Positions 1 through 7,772 of a stretch of 53,994 nt of DNA are shown here, one piece after another. How positions within the stretch are numbered: the stretch's first letter is position 1; each line of letters starts with the position of its first letter. Where the stretch lies: assembly GCA_035296965.1 (NCBI GenBank), contig DATGZX010000018.1, positions 1-53,994 on the forward strand, given 5' to 3'. The DNA comes from DATGZX01 sp035296965 (GTDB taxonomy: Bacteria; Planctomycetota; Planctomycetia; Gemmatales; Gemmataceae). Below the pieces are notes generated by a model. That model had not been told where the DNA came from and did not search any database. It was given only the letters and a program-made list of their open reading frames with translations. A program made the position numbers and the translations under genes.

Positions 1-103
1 ATGACTCCAAGTCGGTCCACGCTTCAGCTTCAAAATCTGTCCATGCTCCTTTGGTGCCCAACGCTCCGGGAAACGACGGGCCAGGAAGTCCCTGGCTCAC
101 ACG

Positions 104-1294
104 ATGTTGGTTGAAGAACGTCCCATCAGTTCGATTCGGCCGTATCCAGGCAACCCCCGTCTGAACGACGCCGCTGTTGATGCCGTCGCCGCGTCGATTC
201 GTGAATTCGGTCTTCGCCAGCCGATCGTTGTCGATGAGCAGGGAGTCATCATTGTCGGGCACACGCGGTACCTGGCAGCAATCAAGCTCGGCCTCGAGAC
301 GGTCCCAGTCCACGTCGCTGTGGGGCTCTCCCCGGCACAGGCCAAGGCCTATCGCATCGCCGATAACCAAACCGCTACGCTCTCGCAGTGGGACAACGAT
401 CGCCTGCCGATTGAACTGGCAGAACTCCAGGAAATGGGATTCGACATGGATTTGACCGGCTTCTCCGCCGACGAACTGCTGCGACTCCTGGGGTCGTCCA
501 GCAATGACGGACTTACCGATCCGGATGACATCCCCGAGCCACCCGACGAGGCGACCACCAAGCCAGGCGATCTGTGGCTACTCGGCAATCACAAGCTCCT
601 ATGTGGCGATAGCAGCAACCCGGACGAAGTGGATCGCCTCCTCGATGGTGCCCCAATCCATCTGGTAAATACCGACCCGCCGTACAACGTGAAGGTGGAA
701 CCGAGAAGCAACAATACCATCGCGGCCGGAAACAGCTCGTTCGCTGGCCCCAAGCACCATCAGGCACTCGATCTCGCCCGGCACCCGGAAAAGGCCAAGC
801 CCACGCAGAAAAAGCTGCGGGCCAAAGATCGACCGCTCGCGAACGACTTTGTAACCGACGAGGAATTCGACCGCCTCCTGCACGCGTGGTTCGGCAACCT
901 GGCCCGCGTGCTCGAACCCGGACGCGGATTCTATATCTGGGGAGGCTATGCCAACGTCGGCAACTATCCGCCGGTGCTCAAGGCCTCGGGGTTGTACTTC
1001 TCGCAAGCCATCATCTGGGTCAAGGAGCATCCCGTTCTCACGCGGAAGGATTTCATGGGAAATCACGAATGGTGTTTCTACGGCTGGAGAGAAGGCGCTG
1101 CTCACCAATTCTTGGGACCGAAGAACGCCACTGATGTCTGGTCGATCAAGAAGGTGAATCCGCAGTCGATGATCCATCTAACCGAGAAGCCCGTTGAGCT
1201 GGCCTCGCGGGCAATGGAGTACTCGTCGAAAGCTGGGGAAAACGTGCTCGACCTTTTCGGCGGCAGCGCCAACGAACCGCCCTACCCAGCTTGA
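104..1294 (+). CDS. ParB-N / beta-class DNA methyltransferase, C-terminally truncated
   Basis: Predicted protein of 396 aa. Residues 1 to about 110 form a ParB/sulfiredoxin-like N-terminal domain (VDEQGVIIVGHTRYLAA). Residues about 150-396 form an N6-adenine/N4-cytosine methyltransferase of the beta class: the catalytic DPPY motif is at residue 191, a TEKP motif near 360, and the SAM-binding VLDLFGGS strand near 385. This fusion is common in prophages and integrative elements, where it modifies DNA. The sequence leaves the family immediately after FGGS: the expected second glycine and motifs II/III are replaced by ANEPPYPA and a stop, so about 40-60 residues are missing. The enzyme is probably inactive or weakened. 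It lies beside a broken recombinase, consistent with a decayed mobile element. The start at 104 is the first ATG of the domain; an AGGAAG stretch lies rather far upstream, so the start is less certain than the family. Confidence 0.85.
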   Translation: MLVEERPISSIRPYPGNPRLNDAAVDAVAASIREFGLRQPIVVDEQGVIIVGHTRYLAAIKLGLETVPVHVAVGLSPAQAKAYRIADNQTATLSQWDNDRLPIELAELQEMGFDMDLTGFSADELLRLLGSSSNDGLTDPDDIPEPPDEATTKPGDLWLLGNHKLLCGDSSNPDEVDRLLDGAPIHLVNTDPPYNVKVEPRSNNTIAAGNSSFAGPKHHQALDLARHPEKAKPTQKKLRAKDRPLANDFVTDEEFDRLLHAWFGNLARVLEPGRGFYIWGGYANVGNYPPVLKASGLYFSQAIIWVKEHPVLTRKDFMGNHEWCFYGWREGAAHQFLGPKNATDVWSIKKVNPQSMIHLTEKPVELASRAMEYSSKAGENVLDLFGGSANEPPYPA

Positions 1295-1346
1295 TACATG
1301 GCGGCAGCTTCCCGGCGCGATGATTGCTACCAGCGTTGATGGGCTT

Positions 1347-1613
1347 TCACCACTGCGCTCGCCTTGCCTCATGGTTCGATTCCAGTTTGCCGGTGGCAGT
1401 ACCACCCAGATTGTCATTGGGTTGTCGGCTAATGAATAGGGCCGAAATCATTCCAACAACTGTGCCGAGGATTGCACCCGAACTCCCAACCATCCACAGA
1501 AAGAGCCCACCAAAACCTTCCTTTGTGCTGACCCCTAGCCCCCATGAGAGAAAGCATACCGGGAATAGGAAACCACTCACCAAGCCAATTAGTGCACCTT
1601 TCAAGACTCTCAT
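1347..1613 (-). CDS. small two-helix membrane protein
   Basis: Predicted 88-aa protein. The ATG at 1613 is chosen because a strong GGAGGTG ribosome-binding site lies just upstream on the minus strand; a longer reading from 1667 lacks this. Two hydrophobic helices are visible (VLKGALIGLVSGFLFPVCFL and a second from about GGLFLWMVG to ISALFI), followed by a polar tail. No family is recognised. It sits alone between the broken methyltransferase and the broken recombinase and may be cargo of the decayed element. Function unknown. Confidence 0.55.
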   Translation of the reverse strand: MRVLKGALIGLVSGFLFPVCFLSWGLGVSTKEGFGGLFLWMVGSSGAILGTVVGMISALFISRQPNDNLGGTATGKLESNHEARRAQW

Positions 1614-1836
1614 TGGCGTCACCTCCACAAGGTAATCGGTAGCTGCAAATGGCCCTGTCGCATGCAATCCTCAGACTACAAATCATTGGCTGGAATCGCG
1701 CTCACGAGAAACCAGGTAGGCTACTTCGTAACAAGGCACGAAATCAGCGTTTTTTGTCACGGGTTGAATATATCGTTACCGGCTCGCATTGCAACGGCTA
1801 CCTCTTCTTCCGCCTGCCCAGCAAGGAGGCCGCCTC

Positions 1837-2349
1837 ATGAACCAGGCATCGAACGGTACGGCCAGCAAGAGCGTCCGCTGTGCCGTCTATACGAGGAAAT
1901 CCACCGAAGAAGGCCTCAACCAGGCGTTCAACTCCCTGGACGCTCAACGCGAAGCGGCCGAGGCCTATATCGCCAGCCAGTGCCACGAAGGCTGGCTCTG
2001 CCTGCCCCAGCGCTACGACGATGGCGGCTTCACCGGAGCCAACATGGACCGGCCCGCCTTGGAGCGCCTGCTGGACGAGATCCAAGCCGGCAAGATCGAC
2101 TGCGTCGTTGTCTACAAGGTCGACCGCCTGAGCCGATCGCTGCTCGATTTCGCCAAGATGATGGAGACCTTCGACCAGCAGCGCGTCGCCTTCGTCTCCG
2201 CGGATGCCGAGTTGCTGTCATTTCTTCTCCAGCCATGCCTATCGCCAAAAGATCAAAAGCCCGGTGGAATACGTAATCGGTGTCGTGCGAAGCCTCACCC
2301 CTGGGCCCCAGGTTCCCCCGGCCGTGCTGGCAACGAGGGACAAAGGTGA
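1837..2349 (+). pseudogene. serine recombinase, N-terminal fragment
   Basis: The reading frame from the ATG at 1837 matches the catalytic domain of serine recombinases of the large/resolvase type: CAVYTRKSTEEG carries the nucleophilic serine region, NSLDAQREAAEAYI the next helix, and YKVDRLSRSLLDF the conserved Arg-rich segment. Homology stops at RVAFVS (about position 2199). The remaining residues are out-of-frame translation of a DUF1800 fragment. The rest of the catalytic domain, the recombinase domain and the zinc ribbon are absent, so no functional integrase can be made. An AAGGAGG sequence lies upstream of the start. It is a remnant of an integrated element. Confidence 0.85.
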
Positions 2350-2362
2350 GTACACCAATTAA
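2204..2362 (+). pseudogene. DUF1800 family protein, C-terminal fragment
   Basis: In the frame beginning near 2204 the translation reads FFSSHAYRQKIKSPVEYVIG followed by VVRSL and ends at a TAA at 2360-2362. The HAYR-KIKSPVE-hhhg-hR signature is characteristic of the DUF1800 family, large proteins common in planctomycetes and usually paired with DUF1501. Only this short internal or C-terminal piece remains, joined directly to the recombinase fragment in another frame at about 2200. Its stop overlaps the stop of the convergent gene on the minus strand. It has no start of its own. Interpreted as rearrangement debris. Confidence 0.7.
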
Positions 2363-4860
2363 TGATTTGCGCCTTCGGGTTCCTGTCCTGCCCCTTGCGG
2401 CGCTTGAGGTGTTTGGGTCTCCGAGCCCGCACCTCTTTTGGAGCGACCGATCCAACCGCCGGCGATGTAAAAGGCAAACAACAGCATGATCACGAAGCCA
2501 GCGATCCCGAGTCTGCCCAGGGTAACTCCCTTGTGCCGATAGGGCCTCAGCAGCCAAATCAAGGTCGCGGGAATGACCGAGGCGAGGGCAAGCAACCATA
2601 GGCCCATGAATATGTGATCGAAACCAAAAGCGTCGCCGACATGATAGCCTAGATCGACCCCGTACACGCCGACGATGAACACCTCCAGCCACTCGAGCTT
2701 GCTCTGCATTTCCCCGACCTCGTGCAGTTGCAGGTTCATCGTCGCCGTCTGGGCATGGTTCACGGCGGCAAGGTACACCTCGCGCAGAGTGCGCAGCACC
2801 TCATGAAGGCGGCCCGCCTCAAAGAATCGGCTGACCAGACGGTTGTCCGGCAAAGCCAGGGCGAGCTGGGCCACGCCCACCTCTTGCGTCAAGCGTTCGC
2901 CAAGCTCCAAGACGGACTTGTACCGTTCCCCTCTGGCCAAGCCCCCGTCTTCCACGTCATCGCCAGATGCAGGGCGGCTGTCTGTCGCGCTGGAGCTGCG
3001 CTTGTTCGCCTCATTGACGGCTTTCGTCAGTTTTTCCAGGCCTTGAGCGAGGCCTACCAACTTCGCAAACAGTTGGGCGGAGCTGGCGATATTCTCCTCG
3101 GCATCTTGCTTATACGCGACGGCGATACCGCGCACGCTCCAGACGCCGACCCAGTCTGCCGTCTTCAGCAGATGCCGCTCGGCGAAGTCCAGGGGCGGCG
3201 CGGCGGCTGCCTTGGGGTGCAAGATGCGCCACAACATATGGCTAACCTGTTCGGAGATCCCGCCTTCCTGCAGCGAAACTCCGTCATCCAGGCATACGCG
3301 GCAAAAACGATACGACTCGATGTCCTGGGCGACATCCCGTTGCCGGGGCCTGCTGTCGCGCGAGTGCGGCAACGCAAAAGGGGGAAACGTTTCTCGGCGC
3401 GGGCCGGGTCCCCCGGCGGAAGCAGAGTAGCTGACCACCTCGAACGGCGATTTGAAGATTGCCGACTCCAGCTCTTCCTGTACTGTCACGGCTACCGAAT
3501 CATCGCTCAAATCACTGGCGGCGCCAGGCGCGATCACCGTGCCGGCATTGGGCGTCGCGACGATCGTGCATTTGAAGTTTTGCCCATCGAACCACGGATC
3601 GAAAAAAAACGCCTGGCTGGGGCCCTCAGCGCGCTGGGTAAACTCCTTGCGCGGCGGCTTGGCCTGGTCCTGCCAGGCCGCGCGCGTGGAGGCGTAGTCC
3701 GGGGTGTGCAGCGTCTCGATTTCCTTGGCTTGCAGCCTCGCCCAGATGTTGTAAAGGTGCATGCCGTCCTGATCGGCCCGCTCCGGATCGAGGGCGAAAT
3801 AGTAGTCGGTGGTGTTGAACGGCGCTCCGCGCCGGCCATCGGAGTAGGCAACGGCGGTGAACACGAATCCCCGCCCCATGGATGAATGCTCGGTATCAGT
3901 GCGCGCCCACTCCTTGAATAGCAGCGACTCCGGATCGCGGAGGAAGATGCCATCTACCTGCTTGTAGGCGTGGCCTGGAGGATGCAGGTGGATCGGATCG
4001 ATGGTGTTGGCCTGCGTGAACAGCGGCGTCGGCGCCAGCTTGTCGAACCACTCGGGGAAGTGCGTGTGCGTGCATTGCACGAAGACAATGGCTCGGCGGG
4101 CACGGCCGATGTCCCGCTCATATTTGAACCGTTCGCCATCGAGCAGGCGCAGCTCCGGCACAAACGATTTCGTCTCCTCCAGAACGGAATCGTACAACGG
4201 ATGGAGATGCTTCGTCACAAGGGCTCCGCGCACCTCGTCGAAGAATTCTGTGGCGCCGCTTGCCTCGGATTCGTAGTTTCGGCCGCGCAGCATGGCAGCG
4301 TAGAGGATGGAATGCAAAGCACGTTCTTTCGGGCACGCCGACCGGCGACATTGATCGACGCTCGAGGCGTACGCCGCCAGCAGGATCGCCCAGTGGCGCT
4401 CTTGGGCAATCGCTCTCAGGTCGGGGTGATACCAGTTAATCTCCTCGCGGCCTCCGAACCAGCCGTCATTCGTCAGGCCAAGCGCTTCCCAGCCTTCGCC
4501 TGGGATCTCTCCAAGCAGCAGGCAGCGCGCCAGGTACATGGAAGAGAAAGCATCGAAATCGGGTTGCCGATGGGAAACCAACCAGAAGTCGCCAGTCGGT
4601 GTGGCGAATCTCTCGCTAATGCGCCGGGCGTTGTGCAGCACCGCCGCGCACGCCGAAGGGAACTGCCCGCGATCGGTCCGAAAGAAGTGGTGGTCGATGA
4701 CGGCAAGTGGCTCGCCCCGGTAGCCCCAGGTCGTTCCACCGACGTCCACAGCCAGCTCGTTGGTATACAGCTTGGCCGGCTCGTCAGCGCGGCAGGAGCG
4801 CTCCCCATCCGCGGCGGTGAAGGGCGTTCCATAGGCGACATAGCGATAGCGGAAGTTCAT
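2359..4860 (-). CDS. DHH-phosphoesterase-like protein with C-terminal membrane anchor
   Basis: Predicted 833 aa. The ATG at 4860 is preferred over one six codons upstream because CAGGAGT lies seven bases before it. Near the N-terminus are two motifs resembling the metal-binding signatures of DHH phosphoesterases: LAVIDHHFF at about 53-60 and SHRQPDFDAFSSMYLA at about 96-111. In classical DHH enzymes the DxDA-type motif precedes DHH; here the order is reversed. The middle of the protein (about 140-560) is unrecognised. A helical region rich in Lys, Glu and Ala follows, then about two transmembrane helices near the C-terminus, preceded by EMQSKLEWLEVFIVGVYG (a pattern reminiscent of DUF155/RMND1 tails), then a Pro/Gln-rich end. 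It is the last gene of a three-gene minus-strand unit. Phosphoesterase activity is inference; it could equally be a structural homologue without catalysis. Confidence 0.6.
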   Translation of the reverse strand: MNFRYRYVAYGTPFTAADGERSCRADEPAKLYTNELAVDVGGTTWGYRGEPLAVIDHHFFRTDRGQFPSACAAVLHNARRISERFATPTGDFWLVSHRQPDFDAFSSMYLARCLLLGEIPGEGWEALGLTNDGWFGGREEINWYHPDLRAIAQERHWAILLAAYASSVDQCRRSACPKERALHSILYAAMLRGRNYESEASGATEFFDEVRGALVTKHLHPLYDSVLEETKSFVPELRLLDGERFKYERDIGRARRAIVFVQCTHTHFPEWFDKLAPTPLFTQANTIDPIHLHPPGHAYKQVDGIFLRDPESLLFKEWARTDTEHSSMGRGFVFTAVAYSDGRRGAPFNTTDYYFALDPERADQDGMHLYNIWARLQAKEIETLHTPDYASTRAAWQDQAKPPRKEFTQRAEGPSQAFFFDPWFDGQNFKCTIVATPNAGTVIAPGAASDLSDDSVAVTVQEELESAIFKSPFEVVSYSASAGGPGPRRETFPPFALPHSRDSRPRQRDVAQDIESYRFCRVCLDDGVSLQEGGISEQVSHMLWRILHPKAAAAPPLDFAERHLLKTADWVGVWSVRGIAVAYKQDAEENIASSAQLFAKLVGLAQGLEKLTKAVNEANKRSSSATDSRPASGDDVEDGGLARGERYKSVLELGERLTQEVGVAQLALALPDNRLVSRFFEAGRLHEVLRTLREVYLAAVNHAQTATMNLQLHEVGEMQSKLEWLEVFIVGVYGVDLGYHVGDAFGFDHIFMGLWLLALASVIPATLIWLLRPYRHKGVTLGRLGIAGFVIMLLFAFYIAGGWIGRSKRGAGSETQTPQAPQGAGQEPEGANH

Positions 4861-4922
4861 GAACGACTCCTGGAGCAACGGTAGAATGCAGACGACCCGG
4901 TCGGACCGCTCTTTATGTGGAT

Positions 4923-7727
4923 TCAGGAGATCGGCGGCCGCGCGCCTGGCGCCGGCAAGGCTTCCTGGTTTTGACCGCCGCTCGCCTTTAGTTCGGGGAA
5001 ACGCCCTCGCAGGATTTCATCAATGTGCGCGCAGAGTTCTTGCCAGCTTGGCTCGGGCTCTCCGGTCCGGCGTCGCTGGCTGCACTGATTCTGACGCCAG
5101 GGACGGAGATGGCCCATCACGACCGCCCAAATCTTGTCCCAGTGCGCTGCGTCGGAGTTCAAGGCGCGGTAGTACTCGGCGAGGCGACGGTACAACTCGC
5201 CATCCGCTTGCCGGTTCTTTCTCTCTTTCTCATAGCGGGCACAGAACGCGAGGAGAGCGAGGATAACTTCCGCTGTCGGCCCGAGGCTCAGCCCGCGCCC
5301 GCCCAGGTGATCGGCGTAGCCGTGCAGCAGCAGCGCCGGGAAATCGGGCAAGAAGTCTTTACTGCTTGAATCGAGGTACTTCTCCAACCCGCCGAGTAAC
5401 CGCGCCGGCACCTGGCCTTGCGCCAGGCCTCCCAGTAGCGCGTCGAAATCCTCGGGATACTCGGTGAAGCGGCTCACAAGTTGGTGCGGGAGATGATGAT
5501 TGAGAATCATTCGGTCCATGCGCAGCCGCAGATCCGCCTCGGGAAAAAGGTGCGTCAGGTGCTCGCGCAGCATTTGCAGACCGTATAGCTCGTGGCCGAG
5601 AAACTGCACCTTCCCCAGGCGCAGGCCACGCGTGCCCGGCTTGCCCACATCATGCAAGACCGCCAGCCATTTCAACAGTAAGCGTCCAGTGTCGTCGAGT
5701 ACGCTCGCGACAAAGTCGCCTACGGTCTTGGCCAGGTCGCGCACTTCCGCACGAGTGGGCGCAGGCGGATCGGCCGATGGTTGCGGAATGGGCGGCAGCG
5801 CAATGCCTTGCCGGCGCAAGTCGTCTGCTACCTGGCCGTCGAGCGCCGCGGGATCCAGCAGGGCCCGGATCGGGTCGACCAAGACCGCCTCGACATAGGC
5901 AAGCACAAGCACGATGTGATCGAAGACGTCGAGATGATGCGCGGGATTCTGCCAAACGCCGCGCGTGCCGGCCAGCGGGGCCAGCGCTCGTCGGCCATCC
6001 TGGCGATCCATCAAGTAACGTAACCGGGCCGGCGCGTCCGCTGCTGCCAACCAATCACGAGACAGCAGCTGGTGCGGCCGCAACGGCGCCTGGTTGCGAG
6101 CAAAGGGCGTCAGGCCCGTCAACCGGCACAGGGAATCTTCCAGCACCCAGGCCAGGCTCACCAGAACGCGCCAGTTGGCAGGCTGAGCCGCAGCCCCGTC
6201 CGCATAACGCAGCAGACTGAGCACGGTAAGGTAAAGCACCGCCAGGTAATCGCGCCGGTCGCCATACGCCTCGACACAGAAGGCCGCTGCGTGCTGGCGA
6301 ACCCGGGCAACAGCCGCGGCGACCTTGAAGAGATTGCCGGGATCGGCTCCCAGGTCGGCGGCGAGTGCTGCAACCGGCTCCAGGCTGCCCGCACCCCCCT
6401 GGAAATGATCGAGCAAGTGGCGCTCGAACTGCTCCGCGGCGGTCCCGATATTCTCGCCGTCGGCCCCGAGCGTAAGACACCACAGGCGGAGGGTTGCTTC
6501 CAGGCGGGCGAAATCGGCCAGCACCGGGCCGGCTCCGGTGTGCTCGAAGTCGATCAGCCAAGCGTGATCACCCTGACACAGAATGTTGCGCGGCGTCAAG
6601 TCCCCGTGGGTCAGTCCGAAGCGGGCTTGGATCCTGCCCAGCTCGGGAAGCAACCCGGGCTGTTTCTTACCGAGCAGGTGGTGGTGCAGGTGTTCATTCT
6701 GAATGAAAGCGACATCCCAGTTTACGCCGGCGCCATAGCTTTTGCGGTCGGCCTCCTGCGCGAAGTCATAGCGGTTGAAGAGCTTCCAGCCCTTGCCGGG
6801 CTTGCCGAAGACGCGCTGCCAGTCCGACAGGGGTCGCACGACGTCCGCCGGGTGGTGCCATGGCACCAGTACCGACGCAACGCGATCGATCAGGCTGCGG
6901 GTGCGCTCAAGGTGGTCGGTGCCACGGACTACCTCTTCCAGCGTCTCGGTGCGCAGCAGGTCGCCGCCCAGGAACGAACTGATTAGCGTGGCTTGCGGCA
7001 CGCCCCGCTCCGGCCTTTGCCCGGGCTGCATTGGTGCGGCTACGCACAGGTAAGCGTCGTTGCGGGCCACAAACGGATGGAGGCGGTCCCTCAGAAAAAC
7101 CTCGAAGCGCACCCATTCTTGCTCAACGTCATGCCAATCTCCCGACTTGACCAGAAGCCAGGCTCCCCAGGCGCCGTCGAGGACCTCATGCGGCCCGCTG
7201 CCGGCTAGTGCCTGGCGGCCGTCTGCTAGAGGAGCCCGCAGACGAGGTCGAAGGACCAAGACCTCCTTTCCCGATCGCCCCGTGTCAAAACGCTTCACCC
7301 CGATCAGCTCGCGGAATCGGCGAAAGGCGTGCCAGAGCAAGGCGGCGCTGGTATGAACCGGCAGCTCCACGCCAAGCAGCCCGGTGCTAATGGTGCAGCG
7401 CGTACGCCGGAGCTCGACCTTGCAGGCAGGAACGCCGGCCGCTCCCTCGACAGAGATCATCACTTGATCATCGACCCCAGGGTCGGCCGGCGGATCGACG
7501 ACTAGGCCATAGCGGATGCCGGCACTCGTGGCCTTGACCTCTTGCACTCTGCAATTCACCGGCTGCGAATGAACGACGAGCGCCGGTGGCGATTGTTCGC
7601 CCTCCATGCTCAGTTCAAGTTCGAGGTACACAGGCTCGGCGCTTTGCTGGGCGGCGAACTGAAACCAGGTACCTTCGCAGTCTGTGTACCGCCCCTGCTC
7701 GTCCAGAGAGGCGAGCCAACGGAACAT
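4923..7727 (-). CDS. APH-like phosphotransferase fused to an HD-domain phosphohydrolase
   Basis: Predicted 934 aa; ATG 7727 is chosen because AAAGGA lies eight bases upstream. Residues 1 to about 130 are an unrecognised beta-rich region. Residues about 140-540 contain an aminoglycoside-phosphotransferase/choline-kinase-type domain with catalytic loop THGDLTPRNIL (His374, Asp376, Asn381) and metal-binding IDFEH (Asp393). Residues about 590-830 hold an HD domain: NPAHHLDVFDH at 594-604, then LHDVGKP with the His-Asp pair at 692-693, GHE at 711-713 and NHH at 743-745, as in tRNA nucleotidyltransferase or Cas3-type HD folds, with a Pro-rich insertion between the first His and the HD pair. The C-terminus is polar. 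From memory, phosphotransferases of this kind occur as ternary-complex-associated domains (TCAD9-like) in conflict systems; this needs a profile search. It lies between the cupin gene and the DHH-like gene with 45 and 62 bp gaps. Confidence 0.75.
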   Translation of the reverse strand: MFRWLASLDEQGRYTDCEGTWFQFAAQQSAEPVYLELELSMEGEQSPPALVVHSQPVNCRVQEVKATSAGIRYGLVVDPPADPGVDDQVMISVEGAAGVPACKVELRRTRCTISTGLLGVELPVHTSAALLWHAFRRFRELIGVKRFDTGRSGKEVLVLRPRLRAPLADGRQALAGSGPHEVLDGAWGAWLLVKSGDWHDVEQEWVRFEVFLRDRLHPFVARNDAYLCVAAPMQPGQRPERGVPQATLISSFLGGDLLRTETLEEVVRGTDHLERTRSLIDRVASVLVPWHHPADVVRPLSDWQRVFGKPGKGWKLFNRYDFAQEADRKSYGAGVNWDVAFIQNEHLHHHLLGKKQPGLLPELGRIQARFGLTHGDLTPRNILCQGDHAWLIDFEHTGAGPVLADFARLEATLRLWCLTLGADGENIGTAAEQFERHLLDHFQGGAGSLEPVAALAADLGADPGNLFKVAAAVARVRQHAAAFCVEAYGDRRDYLAVLYLTVLSLLRYADGAAAQPANWRVLVSLAWVLEDSLCRLTGLTPFARNQAPLRPHQLLSRDWLAAADAPARLRYLMDRQDGRRALAPLAGTRGVWQNPAHHLDVFDHIVLVLAYVEAVLVDPIRALLDPAALDGQVADDLRRQGIALPPIPQPSADPPAPTRAEVRDLAKTVGDFVASVLDDTGRLLLKWLAVLHDVGKPGTRGLRLGKVQFLGHELYGLQMLREHLTHLFPEADLRLRMDRMILNHHLPHQLVSRFTEYPEDFDALLGGLAQGQVPARLLGGLEKYLDSSSKDFLPDFPALLLHGYADHLGGRGLSLGPTAEVILALLAFCARYEKERKNRQADGELYRRLAEYYRALNSDAAHWDKIWAVVMGHLRPWRQNQCSQRRRTGEPEPSWQELCAHIDEILRGRFPELKASGGQNQEALPAPGARPPIS

Positions 7728-7772
7728 GATCTGGTCCTTTGACAGAAACAATTACTCCTGGAGAACGAAGCG

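Noticed and set aside
1662..2276. 204-codon plus-strand open frame overlapping the recombinase
   Set aside because: Different frame from the clear recombinase match, Arg/Pro-rich low-complexity sequence typical of a shadow frame.
2722..3885. 387-codon plus-strand open frame
   Set aside because: Antisense to the DHH-like gene, Arg/Gly-rich, no domain; the minus-strand gene has a good start and membrane segments.
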